The position numbers and the translations under genes are program-made. Below, piece after piece: positions 35,065 to 43,199 of a DNA stretch of 64,000 bases. Origin of the DNA: Sphingomonas sp. Leaf343 (GTDB lineage Bacteria > Pseudomonadota > Alphaproteobacteria > Sphingomonadales > Sphingomonadaceae). The notes under the pieces were generated by a model. The model was given only the letters and a program-made list of their open reading frames with translations, was not told the origin of the DNA and made no database searches. The stretch spans positions 187,220-251,219 of the forward strand of contig NZ_LMPG01000010.1 of NCBI RefSeq assembly GCF_001423765.1, in the 5' to 3' direction. Each line of letters opens with the position of its first letter. Positions within the stretch are counted from its first letter, which is position 1.

Positions 35065-37178
35065 TTGGCGAATCCCCTCTTTGACAACAGCGCCTGAATG
35101 TCCGGGTCACGCCCCCTGAACTGCCGATAGGCGTCGGCGCGATCGGTTTCGTTGCCGGTCGAAAGCAGGATCGTCGCGAACCTGTCGGCGGTGGCCTTGT
35201 CCCACGGACTGCCCGCCTCCTCGAACGCGGAGAAGGTGTCGGCATCCATCGTCTCCGACCAGAGATAGCTGTAATAGCCAGCCGAATAGGCATCGGACGA
35301 GAACAGGTGATTGAACTGCGGCAGGCGGTGCCGCATCACCAGTTGCTTCGGCATGCCCAGCTCCGCCAGCGTCTCGCGCTCGAACCGGTCGGGGTCGATC
35401 ACACCGTCCGCCACCGTGTGCAGCTTCATGTCGACGATCGCCGACGACAGGTAGCTGGCGGTCGCATAGCCCTGGTTGAAGGTCTTCGACGCCTCGATCT
35501 TGTCGAGCAGCGCCTGCGGCATCGGTGCCTTGGTCTGGTAATGCCGGGCATATTTGTCGAGCACGTCGTGCGTCAGCAGCCAATGCTCGTTCACCTGGCT
35601 GGGAAACTCCACGAAGTCGCGCGGCGTCCCGGCCAACCCCGGATAGGTCACGTTCTGTAACATCGCGTGGATCGCGTGGCCGAACTCGTGGAACAGCGTC
35701 TGCGCATCGTCCAGACTGATGAGCACCGGCTCACCCGGTGCGGGCTTGGCGAAATTGTTGTTGTTCGACGACAGCACCGTTTGCGCCGGCGGCAAGTTCC
35801 GCTGCCCGCGATACGTGTTCGCCCACGCACCCGACCGCTTGCCCGAGCGCGCGAAATCGTCGCGGTAGAACAGGCCGACCTCCTTGCCGGCGCTCGTTAC
35901 ATGCCACACGCGCATGTTCGGTTCGAACACCGGCACCGTACCCGTGATCTCCCTGAACTCCAGCCCGTACAGCCGGTTGGCGGCGTAGAGCGAACCCTGG
36001 ATGATGTTGTTCAGCTCGAAGTAGGGCTTCAGCTGCGCCTGATCGAGGTCGTAGCGCGCCTTGCGAGCCTTCTCCTGATAATAGGCGTAGTCCCAAGGCT
36101 CGATGGTCAGCTTCTGCCCCTCACGATCGGCAATCGCTTGCATGTCACGGACCTCCTCCGCGACGCGCGCCTTCGCGAACGGCCAGACCCGCATCATCAG
36201 CGCCGTCGCGGCGGCGGGCGTCTTCGCCATCGTGTCCTGCATCCGCCAGTCCGCGTGCGTCCTGAACCCCAGCAGGTGCGCCCGATCCGCGCGTAGCTTC
36301 AGGATACGGGCGATCGTCGCGTTCGTGTCGTTCGCGTCGCCATTGTCGCCGCGCATCATGAACGCGCGCCAGGCCTTCTCGCGCAATGCCCGATCGCTGG
36401 CGAAGGTCAGCACCGGATCGACCGCTGATCGCGTGTTGACGATCGCCCAACCTGCCTGCTGGCGCTCGATCGCCGCGGCCTTGGCCACCGCCTTCACGCT
36501 GTCCGGCAGCCCGGCGAGCTGTGCCTCGTCGGTCACGGTGATCGCGGTGCCCTCATCCGCCAGCAGCTTGCTGGAAAAGTCGCTGAATGCCCTGGCAAGT
36601 TGCTGGTTGTAGTCGGAAAGCTGCGCCTTCTGCGCCGCATTCAGCTTCGCGCCCTGCCGCACGAAGCTGTCATAGGTGCGCGTCACCAGCCGCTGTTGCT
36701 GCGCGTCCAGCTTCGACCGGCCGGCGTGGATCGCCGCGATCCGCGCAAACAGCTTCGGATCGAACGTAATCGCATCCTGCGCCGCCGACAGTTTCGGCGA
36801 CCATGTCTTCTCCAGCGCCTGATACGCTGGCGTGTTCATGTTGCTGGTCATCACGCCGAACAGCGCGCTCACCCGCTGAAGCCGCGCACCCGCCAGTTGC
36901 ATCGGTACGAAGGTGTTGGCGAAGGTCGGCGGCCCGGGATCGTCAGCGATCCGGCGATACTCCGCCGCGCGCTCCGCCAGCGCCGCCGTGAAAGCCGCGG
37001 GGAAAAGCTCCGGCTTGACCTTATCCCACGGGGGTACGCCGCCATACGGACCATCCCAGTCGGCAAGCAGCGGATTGACCGCCTCCGCCGGCGCAGCAAC
37101 ATCCTGCGCACCGACCGGCGCATTGCCGGCGGGGACGATGAGCGCCGTCATCGACGCGACAAGCAACAGATTGTGCAA
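35061..37178 (-). CDS. M3 family metallopeptidase (Dcp/oligopeptidase A-like), exported
   Basis: 705 aa from a proposed TTG start at 37178. The zinc motif HEFGHAIHAM is near residue 455, with the third ligand Glu in FVEFPSQVNEHW. These mark M3 peptidases such as the peptidyl-dipeptidase Dcp. The N-terminus is a signal peptide (LLLVASMTALIVPAGNAPVGAQ), so it probably acts in the periplasm. ATG codons at 37217, 37208 and 37205 are in frame, but GGGAG lies just before the TTG and its N-terminus looks more like a signal peptide. It is coupled to the downstream MFS gene. Confidence 0.9.
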   Translation of the reverse strand: MHNLLLVASMTALIVPAGNAPVGAQDVAAPAEAVNPLLADWDGPYGGVPPWDKVKPELFPAAFTAALAERAAEYRRIADDPGPPTFANTFVPMQLAGARLQRVSALFGVMTSNMNTPAYQALEKTWSPKLSAAQDAITFDPKLFARIAAIHAGRSKLDAQQQRLVTRTYDSFVRQGAKLNAAQKAQLSDYNQQLARAFSDFSSKLLADEGTAITVTDEAQLAGLPDSVKAVAKAAAIERQQAGWAIVNTRSAVDPVLTFASDRALREKAWRAFMMRGDNGDANDTNATIARILKLRADRAHLLGFRTHADWRMQDTMAKTPAAATALMMRVWPFAKARVAEEVRDMQAIADREGQKLTIEPWDYAYYQEKARKARYDLDQAQLKPYFELNNIIQGSLYAANRLYGLEFREITGTVPVFEPNMRVWHVTSAGKEVGLFYRDDFARSGKRSGAWANTYRGQRNLPPAQTVLSSNNNNFAKPAPGEPVLISLDDAQTLFHEFGHAIHAMLQNVTYPGLAGTPRDFVEFPSQVNEHWLLTHDVLDKYARHYQTKAPMPQALLDKIEASKTFNQGYATASYLSSAIVDMKLHTVADGVIDPDRFERETLAELGMPKQLVMRHRLPQFNHLFSSDAYSAGYYSYLWSETMDADTFSAFEEAGSPWDKATADRFATILLSTGNETDRADAYRQFRGRDPDIQALLSKRGFAK

Positions 37179-37290
37179 TGGAAACTCCCGTTCATGCGGC
37201 GGCATCATAGCCGGCATGAACGATCCGTCACCCGCTGAATTGGCTTTCCTTGATAGCGACGCTCATCCAGCGCGTTTCAGTCGACGATGC

Positions 37291-37476
37291 TCATTCGGGT
37301 GGCGGTGCGGCGTCCTGCCCGGCAGCGATCGCCGCCGCCTCAATCAGCCGGCGGCCGGTTTCCTCTGCGCAGGCCGGCGTCATCGCCGCGGCGATCCCGT
37401 CCGGTCCATCGAGCAGGACCACCCCATATTCCGCGCTGGCGACACCGGGTTCGGTCAGGGGAGTCAGCGATGCCAT
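37291..37476 (-). CDS. Small hypothetical protein downstream of the Crp/Fnr regulator
   Basis: 61 aa, soluble, Ala-rich, not recognised. It contains EYGVVLLDGPDGIAAAM and a helical end (EETGRRLIEAAAIAAG). GGAAGGA lies before the ATG at 37476, which is three bases after the regulator stop, so the two form an operon. The strong ribosome site and spacing support it as a real gene. Confidence 0.6.
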   Translation of the reverse strand: MASLTPLTEPGVASAEYGVVLLDGPDGIAAAMTPACAEETGRRLIEAAAIAAGQDAAPPPE

Positions 37477-37479
37477 GGG

Positions 37480-38226
37480 TCAGTCCTTCCGGAGATCGTC
37501 AGGGAACAGATAGGCGGAGTCGAACTCCCCGAGCGCGGCCAGCGCCCGGCGATCGAGTATCTCGGCCACCCCGTTGCGAAACAGCAGGAGACCACGTTCG
37601 CGTAACGACCGCAGGACGCGGTTGACGTGAACGCCGGTGAGCCCGCAAGCCTCCGCCAGATCGGCCTGTTTCAGCGGCAGCGCGAATCGCCCGTCCGCCG
37701 CCAGCCCGACCATCTCCAGCCGCGTATTCAACTCGCACATCAGATGCGCCACCCTGCCCTCCGCGCCCAGTCGACCCAGCCGAAAGATCCATTCGCGGTG
37801 CATCGCCGCATCGAGCAGCGTCGAGAACCACAGCATCCGCGTCAAATTGGGTCGCCCCTCCATCACCCGCGCCAGCGCGGCATGGGGCCAGGAGGCGATC
37901 TTGACGGGACCGAGGGTCGCGACATCGTGGTCCAGCATTTCCATCGGAAAGCCATGCAGATCGACGAAGTCGCCTGGAACATGGATCGCCACCAGTTGCC
38001 GCAGACCTTCGCGATCGTCCATGTATCGGCAGATGAATCCTTCCAGCAACATCGTGCTGACCGTCACGCGTTCCCCCGCACGGATCATCAGTGTCCGCGC
38101 CGGCAGCGTCCGGACGTTCTGCGCCGCGTCATCCAGCGCACCGATATCGTCGGCCGTCAGCTGCGATCGCCTCCGGCCCATCAGGAACCTGCCCGTGACG
38201 GTCTCGGTTCCCGTCGCCTCCACCAT
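37480..38226 (-). CDS. Crp/Fnr family transcriptional regulator
   Basis: 248 aa. The N-terminal half is a cyclic-nucleotide-binding-like beta barrel (LLEGFICRYMD, HVPGDFVDLHGF). The C-terminal winged helix has the HTH QADLAEACGLTGVHVNRVLR and ends RRALAALGEF. No cysteine cluster for a [4Fe-4S] centre is seen, so it is not a classic oxygen-sensing FNR. The ATG at 38226 follows GGAG by 8 nt; an ATG at 38238 is an alternative. A perfect FNR-type palindrome (38244-38265) lies just upstream, consistent with self-regulation and control of the divergent N-hydroxylase gene. Confidence 0.9.
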   Translation of the reverse strand: MVEATGTETVTGRFLMGRRRSQLTADDIGALDDAAQNVRTLPARTLMIRAGERVTVSTMLLEGFICRYMDDREGLRQLVAIHVPGDFVDLHGFPMEMLDHDVATLGPVKIASWPHAALARVMEGRPNLTRMLWFSTLLDAAMHREWIFRLGRLGAEGRVAHLMCELNTRLEMVGLAADGRFALPLKQADLAEACGLTGVHVNRVLRSLRERGLLLFRNGVAEILDRRALAALGEFDSAYLFPDDLRKD

Positions 38227-38243
38227 GCGCCACTCCATGCATT

Positions 38244-38265
38244 CACGTTGATCGGGATCAACGTG
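38244..38265. promoter_or_regulatory. Perfect FNR/Crp-type palindromic operator
   Basis: CACGTTGAT (38244-38252) and ATCAACGTG (38257-38265) form perfect 9-bp arms around CGGG. The core TTGAT-N4-ATCAA at 38248-38261 matches the FNR/FixK/DNR consensus exactly. It lies 18 bp upstream of the regulator's ATG (38226) and 48 bp before the gntA-like ATG (38313), so one dimer could affect both genes. The match is seen directly; the binding protein is inferred. Confidence 0.8.
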
Positions 38266-38312
38266 ACCGAGTTTGATGCAACATTGCAAGAGCTTCGCGT
38301 GTTCCCGGCGAT

Positions 38313-39011
38313 ATGCATCATATCGTTTTCGATAACCACCATGCGCTCGCACGCGATTTCGTCGATACCGTCGAGAACCCTTCCTTCCCCTGCGTGGGCG
38401 CGAAATCGGCGCTGGCGCGTGGCCAGATGGATATTCTGGTCGGCCGCAACCTGACCTCCGCCTGGGACGACCTGCGTATCCTGCCGGCGCTGGCCGCAAC
38501 CGTCGGCAAGTATCGCGCGGACCGGGCGCTGTTCCGGACGCTCGTCGTGCTGTTCGAAGGGCCGGAATCCCTGACCGAGGAAGCGTTCGAGCGGCACCTC
38601 TGGGCGCGCGCGCAATCGCTGTCCGACAAGGATGAATGGCTCGGCTATCGCCCCGCCGCCGAGGTATCGTCCGATCCCGACGATCCGCATTTCTCCCTCA
38701 GCTTCGCAGGCGAGGCGTTCTTCGTCGTCGGCCTGCATCCGAACGCGAGCCGGCCGGCGCGCCGGTTCAGGACGCCGGCGATGGTCTTCAACCTGCACGA
38801 CCAGTTCGAGGTTCTGCGCGCGCAGCAGCGTTACGAGAAGCTTCGTGCCTCGATCGTCGCACGGGACGTCGCGGTCGCCGGTTCTCCCAACCCGATGCTT
38901 GCACGGCACGGCGAGATCAGCGAGGCTCGGCAATATAGCGGCCGGATGGTCGGCCCGGAATGGAAATGTCCCTTCAGTCGTAACTCGGTTGAGGCGAACG
39001 TGCATGGTTGA
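38313..39011 (+). CDS. GntA/YqcI-YcgG family heme-dependent N-hydroxylase
   Basis: 232 aa. Conserved blocks of the YqcI/YcgG (PF08892-type) family are present: NPSFPCVGAKSA at residues 22-33, MVFNLHDQFEVLR in the middle, NPMLARHGEISEARQYSGR, and WKCPF near the C-terminus. Known members are non-P450 heme enzymes that N-hydroxylate guanidino groups, such as the GntA enzyme of guanitoxin synthesis and an arginine hydroxylase of D-cycloserine synthesis. The substrate here is unknown; arginine or another guanidine is the likely class. It overlaps the DUF1989 gene by 8 bp and faces the FNR-type palindrome. Confidence 0.85.
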   Translation: MHHIVFDNHHALARDFVDTVENPSFPCVGAKSALARGQMDILVGRNLTSAWDDLRILPALAATVGKYRADRALFRTLVVLFEGPESLTEEAFERHLWARAQSLSDKDEWLGYRPAAEVSSDPDDPHFSLSFAGEAFFVVGLHPNASRPARRFRTPAMVFNLHDQFEVLRAQQRYEKLRASIVARDVAVAGSPNPMLARHGEISEARQYSGRMVGPEWKCPFSRNSVEANVHG

Positions 39012-39615
39012 GCCGGGTTCGATCGAGACAGGTATGATCCGGACGATCCCTCCGCGCTCCGGCACCGCTTTCATGCTCGATCGCGGCCAGACGCTGACGG
39101 TGATCGACCCGGAAGGGCGTCAGGTCGCCGATCTGTTGGCCTTCTCGCGCACCGATCTGCGGGAGGTCATCTCGTCCGGGCGAACGCTCGATTATGCCAG
39201 CCGCCTGTATCTGACGACCAGCGATCCGCTCTATTCCAATCGCAGCAACGTTATGCTCCGCATCGTCGAGGACACGGTCGGCCGCCACGACTTTCTGCTG
39301 ACGCCTTGCTCTAGGGACACGTTCCGGATCATCTACGGCGACACCGATCCGCATCGCGGATGCTTCGGCAACCTCGCCGCGGCGCTGGCTCCCTATGGTG
39401 TGGAAGAAGACGCGATTCCGGTGGCCTTCAACTGTTTCATGAACGTGCCCGTTGACGGCGCGACCGGCACCTTCACCGTCGAACCCCCACTCAGTGGCCC
39501 CGGCGATCATATCAGCTTCACGGCGGAAATGGATCTGGTGATCGGCCTGACGGCCTGTTCCGCACTCCAGTCCAATGGCGGCGCGTTCAAGCCCATCCAG
39601 TACCGGATCGACTGA
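39004..39615 (+). CDS. DUF1989 (urea carboxylase-associated type) protein
   Basis: 203 aa. The family pattern is present: PPRSGTAFMLDRGQTLTVID, GRQVADLLAF, YSNRSNVMLRIVED, HRGCFGNLAAAL and FNCFMNVPVD. Conserved Cys and His residues suggest a metal site. DUF1989 proteins are found with urea carboxylase and guanidine carboxylase genes and with YqcI/YcgG enzymes; their reaction is not settled. The start ATG at 39004 lies inside the gntA-like gene's end, so they are coupled. It is convergent with rimM. Confidence 0.85.
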   Translation: MVEPGSIETGMIRTIPPRSGTAFMLDRGQTLTVIDPEGRQVADLLAFSRTDLREVISSGRTLDYASRLYLTTSDPLYSNRSNVMLRIVEDTVGRHDFLLTPCSRDTFRIIYGDTDPHRGCFGNLAAALAPYGVEEDAIPVAFNCFMNVPVDGATGTFTVEPPLSGPGDHISFTAEMDLVIGLTACSALQSNGGAFKPIQYRID

Positions 39616-39699
39616 CCCGTCCTTTTCCAAGCCCCCGTTCTTCGGGCAGAGGCTGACAGAGGGCACCGTCGCGAGGATCACGCTCCAGACTACACCAGG

Positions 39700-40185
39700 C
39701 TATTCCACGAATACCGGATCGATCACCAGCCCGGCGGCGGACCATTCCGGCACCGCTTCCGGCCGCATCGGTACCATGAAGCGTTTGCCGGTCGGGCGCT
39801 CCACCTCAATCACGTCGCCGGCACCGAAGTTGTCGATGGCAACGACAACGCCCAGCGCCTCGCCCCCGGTCGTGACCGCGGGCAGGCCGAGCAGATCGGC
39901 ATGATAATACTCTCCCTCGCCCAAGGGCGGCAATGCCGACCGGGGAACGGATAGCGTCGTGCCACGCAAAGCTTCGGCAGCGGTGCGATCACGCACCTCG
40001 GCAAAGCGAGCGATCGCGCCGTTGCTGCCGGAGCGAAGGGACGTCAGCGTCAAAGCACCACTGTTGAAGCTCTTGTGCGGGGACAAATCCTCCGCAAACA
40101 CCTTCAGCCGCACTTCGCCCGCAATGCCGTGCGCGCCGACGACCGCGGCGAGCACGACACCAGCGTCATCCTTGGGGTGAGCCAT
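39700..40185 (-). CDS. rimM: 16S rRNA processing protein RimM
   Basis: 161 aa. RimM binds S19 and helps 30S subunit maturation. The N-terminal domain has VVGAHGIAGEVRLKVFAED and the C-terminal PRC-barrel has YYHADLLGLPAV and GAGDVIEVERPTGKRFMVP. GGAGG lies before the ATG at 40185. It follows rpsP and a 47-codon gene whose end overlaps its start. trmD and rplS, the usual next genes, are not here. Confidence 0.94.
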   Translation of the reverse strand: MAHPKDDAGVVLAAVVGAHGIAGEVRLKVFAEDLSPHKSFNSGALTLTSLRSGSNGAIARFAEVRDRTAAEALRGTTLSVPRSALPPLGEGEYYHADLLGLPAVTTGGEALGVVVAIDNFGAGDVIEVERPTGKRFMVPMRPEAVPEWSAAGLVIDPVFVE

Positions 40186-40309
40186 CGTCCTCCGTTGGGT
40201 CGGCATCGGCACCCTTCGCCGGATCGGTCGTCGACACGCCTTGATTGGTCGCGTCTTCGAGGTCATCCGGCGCGGTGCGCGGGTCTGGGTCGAGATCCGG
40301 GGTCATCAT
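40166..40309 (-). CDS. Small acidic protein (47 aa) between rpsP and rimM
   Basis: 48 codons including stop, from ATG-ATG at 40309/40306. A strong AAGGAG lies three bases before the first ATG. The protein (MMTPDLDPDPRTAPDDLEDA... ending DDGSPQG) is rich in Asp, Pro and Glu, with no hydrophobic segment, and is probably disordered. Its stop at 40166-40168 is inside the first codons of rimM, so the two overlap by 20 bp in different frames. It sits in the rpsP-rimM operon. Function unknown; real-gene status rests on the ribosome site and location. Confidence 0.6.
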   Translation of the reverse strand: MMTPDLDPDPRTAPDDLEDATNQGVSTTDPAKGADADPTEDDGSPQG

Positions 40310-40362
40310 GCACTCCTTGGACGTACAGCCCCTAGAAACGCACGACGACCCCGATCCGCTGC

Positions 40363-40806
40363 TCAGGCGGCGGTCTCTTCGGTCGCAGCTTCGTCACCGG
40401 CTGGCGCGTCGGCGGCGGGCTCCTCGGCGGCGGGCGCGGCAGCGGCGGCCGCAGCGGCCTCTTCCTGCGCCTTCAGCTTGTCGGCCCGCTCCTCGGCGCG
40501 CTCCGTCGCCTTCTCGCCCGGCTTGCCCTTGTTCGGATTGGTGCGCGCGGCGCGCTCACGAACGCCGGCGGCGTCGAGGAAGCGGGCGACGCGATCCGTC
40601 GGCTGCGCACCGACCGAGAGCCAATGCTTCGCGCGATCGGCGTCGAGCACGACGCGGTTCTCGGAATCCTTGGCGAGCAGCGGATTGTAGTTGCCGATCT
40701 TCTCGATGAACTTGCCGTCGCGCGGGCTCCGTGCGTCAGCGACGACGATGCGGTAATACGGACGCTTCTTGGAGCCGCCACGCGACAGACGGATGCTGAG
40801 TGCCAT
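40363..40806 (-). CDS. rpsP: 30S ribosomal protein S16
   Basis: 147 aa. The S16 core ([34 protein letters not shown]) occupies about 80 residues. The remaining C-terminal 65 residues are a Lys/Glu then Ala/Glu-rich extension, longer than in enteric S16 but seen in alphaproteobacteria. It is 91 bp after ffh and begins the ribosomal part of the transcript toward rimM. Confidence 0.97.
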   Translation of the reverse strand: MALSIRLSRGGSKKRPYYRIVVADARSPRDGKFIEKIGNYNPLLAKDSENRVVLDADRAKHWLSVGAQPTDRVARFLDAAGVRERAARTNPNKGKPGEKATERAEERADKLKAQEEAAAAAAAAPAAEEPAADAPAGDEAATEETAA

Positions 40807-40897
40807 TGTAAGTCTTCCTTGCTCTTGATCTTCGCCGCGATCGACATCGCGGCAATATGGTTGGTGGAGCGCCTTCGCCGACGACGGCTTCGGCAGG

Positions 40898-42403
40898 TTA
40901 TTTCTTCTTCAGGAAATTTTCGAAACCGGGCGGCAGCTTCGGCGTCTCGCCGGGACCACCCAGACCGGGCAGCCCGCCGGGCAGACCACCGCCGGGTCCG
41001 CCCGCCTTTGCCATCATCTCGCCCATGTCGGCGCCGCCCAGTGCGTTGCCGAGGCCGCCGAGACCGCCCTTGCCGAGCATCGCCATCATGCCCTTCAGCC
41101 CGCCCATCTTCTTGATCTTCTTCATGGCGGTAGCCATTTCCTGATGCATCTTCAGGAGCTTGTTGACCTCCTGCACCGTGGTGCCGGAACCCTTGGCGAT
41201 GCGAATCTTGCGCTTGGCGTTGATGAGCTCGGGCTTCGTCCGCTCCTTCGGCGTCATCGACCCGATCATCGCGTCCATCCGCACCAGCACCTTGTCGCTG
41301 CCCGGCGTCGCCGCCATCGCCGCCTGCGCCTTCTTCATGCCGGGCATCATGCCCGCCAGCGCGCCGAGACCGCCCATCCGCGCCATCTGCGCGAGCTGGG
41401 CACGCAGGTCGTTCATGTCGAACTGACCCTTGGCCATCTTCATGGCCATGCGTTCGGCGTCTTCGGCCTGGATCGACTCCGCCGCGCGCTCGACCAGCGA
41501 CACGACGTCGCCCATGCCAAGAATGCGGCCGGCGACGCGCTCCGGATGGAATGCCTCCAGCGCGTCCAGCTTTTCGCCCGTGCCCGCGAACTTGATCGGC
41601 TTGCCGGTGACGGCGCGCATCGACAGCGCCGCACCGCCGCGCGCATCGCCGTCCATCCGCGTCAGCACGATACCGGTCAATGGCACCTGATCGGAGAAGT
41701 TCTGTGCGACGTTGACCGCGTCCTGACCGGTCAGCGCATCGACGACGAGCAGGATCTCCTGCGGACGGGCGATGTCGGCGACCGCCCTCATCTCGTCCAT
41801 CAGCGCCTGATCGACGTGCAGACGCCCGGCGGTGTCGAGCATCAGGACATCGTAACCCTGAAGCTTCGCCGCCTGCATCGCGCGCCGGGCGATCTCGACC
41901 GGCTGCTGTCCCGGCACGATCGGCAGCGTCGCCACCTCGACCTGCGTACCGAGCGTCGCGAGCTGCTCCTGCGCATTCGGGCGATTGACGTCGAGCGACG
42001 CCATCAGCACCTTCTTGCGCTCGCGACCGGTGAGACGCTTGGCGATCTTCGCCGTCGTCGTCGTCTTGCCCGAACCCTGAAGCCCGACCATCATCACGAC
42101 CGCGGGTGGCGTCACGTCGAGCAGCAGCTCGCTCTCGTCCGCGCCCAGCATCGCCACCAGCGCGTCGTTGACGATCTTGACGACCTGCTGACCCGGCGTG
42201 ACCGAGCGCAGCACGTTCTGGCCGATCGCCTGTTCGGTGACGCCGTCGACGAACTGGCGCGCGACGGGCAACGCCACGTCGGCTTCGAGGAGCGCGACGC
42301 GCACCTCCCGCATGGCCGCCCGCACGTCCGCCTCGGTCAGCGCACCGCGACCGCGCAGGCGATCGAAGACGCCACCAAGCCGGTCGCTCAGACTTTCAAA
42401 CAT
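40898..42403 (-). CDS. ffh: Signal recognition particle protein Ffh
   Basis: 501 aa. Ffh binds 4.5S RNA and signal sequences and docks with FtsY. The NG GTPase domain has [15 protein letters not shown] near residue 107, [24 protein letters not shown] and [10 protein letters not shown]. The C-terminal M domain is Met-rich ([29 protein letters not shown]) with a Gly/Met-rich end. Its partner ftsY lies nearby at 44388 on the other strand. Confidence 0.98.
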   Translation of the reverse strand: MFESLSDRLGGVFDRLRGRGALTEADVRAAMREVRVALLEADVALPVARQFVDGVTEQAIGQNVLRSVTPGQQVVKIVNDALVAMLGADESELLLDVTPPAVVMMVGLQGSGKTTTTAKIAKRLTGRERKKVLMASLDVNRPNAQEQLATLGTQVEVATLPIVPGQQPVEIARRAMQAAKLQGYDVLMLDTAGRLHVDQALMDEMRAVADIARPQEILLVVDALTGQDAVNVAQNFSDQVPLTGIVLTRMDGDARGGAALSMRAVTGKPIKFAGTGEKLDALEAFHPERVAGRILGMGDVVSLVERAAESIQAEDAERMAMKMAKGQFDMNDLRAQLAQMARMGGLGALAGMMPGMKKAQAAMAATPGSDKVLVRMDAMIGSMTPKERTKPELINAKRKIRIAKGSGTTVQEVNKLLKMHQEMATAMKKIKKMGGLKGMMAMLGKGGLGGLGNALGGADMGEMMAKAGGPGGGLPGGLPGLGGPGETPKLPPGFENFLKKK

Positions 42404-42433
42404 GCGTACCCAGCCTCCTCATGCCACCCCAAG

Positions 42434-42466
42434 CAAAAAGCGCCGGCGGGCGAAACCTCGCCGGCC
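42434..42466 (-). terminator. Rho-independent terminator upstream of ffh
   Basis: Stem GCCGGCG (42442-42448) and CGCCGGC (42459-42465) with a 10-nt loop; on the minus strand it is followed by TTTTT (42439-42435). It would end the DUF924 transcript coming from 43199-42624 before ffh begins at 42403. Confidence 0.8.
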
Positions 42467-42623
42467 AGCGCGCATCGGGTGGATGCGTGTATTCCGATGT
42501 CCGACGGATCGGACGTTGGCGGGACCTAGCGGGATAGCGACCGAAAGGCAAGGGTGGAGGATACCCACGCTATTGACGAAGGTCGGTCACGCGACCCCCG
42601 CCCCCGCTTCGACGGGCGACGAC

Positions 42624-43199
42624 CTACCAGCCCCCGCCCGTCTCCTCCAGCCAGACCCGTTCCTCAGGCGTCGTATCCCGCCCCAACGCCGCATTCCGTC
42701 CCGGAAACCGTCCGAACCGCTCGAACACCTCCCGATGATCGCGCGCGAACTTCAGGTTGTTTTCGATACCCAACGCCTCGAACTGCTTCACGCACAGGCT
42801 TTGCAGCGATCCGTCCTCCGCGTGCATCAGCGGCATGTACAGGAACACGCGCTGCTCGGGCGTCAATCGCCCGTCATACCCGCGGTCGATCGCCTCCAGC
42901 GTCAGCTCCGCCGCCAGCGGATCGGCTGCGAATGCCTCCGCACTGCCGCGGTGGATATTGCGCGAGAACTGGTCCAGCAGGATGATCGCCGCCAGCATCG
43001 TCTCCGGCCCGTCGCGCCAGCCGTCCGCGCGCTGGGCGAACACCGTATCGCGCCAGCCGCCGAACCGCTCGGCGATCTCCCGATCGCGCCCGGCGTCCCT
43101 GGCGAACTGGTGCTCCTGTGTCAGCCCGAACCAATAGTCGAGCACGGCCTGCGCCTGCTCATGGACTTGCGCCCCGCCGCCCACTAGATCGCCCGTCAT
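42624..43199 (-). CDS. DUF924 family protein
   Basis: 191 aa soluble, helical. Family motifs: VLDYWFGLTQEHQFARDAG near the N-terminus, LAAIILLDQFSRNIHRGSA near residue 80, and RVFLYMPLMHAEDGSLQSL near 125, ending HREVFERFGRFPGRNAALG. The fold resembles tetratricopeptide-like repeats; biochemical function is unknown. The ATG at 43199-43197 shares CATG with the mtaB start. A GTG at 43184 is an alternative start that would separate them. Confidence 0.88.
   Translation of the reverse strand: MTGDLVGGGAQVHEQAQAVLDYWFGLTQEHQFARDAGRDREIAERFGGWRDTVFAQRADGWRDGPETMLAAIILLDQFSRNIHRGSAEAFAADPLAAELTLEAIDRGYDGRLTPEQRVFLYMPLMHAEDGSLQSLCVKQFEALGIENNLKFARDHREVFERFGRFPGRNAALGRDTTPEERVWLEETGGGW

Noticed and set aside
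39620..39660. Possible terminator between the DUF1989 gene and rimM (GCCC...GGGC)
   Set aside because: The stem is only about four to five base pairs and has no T tract on either side.
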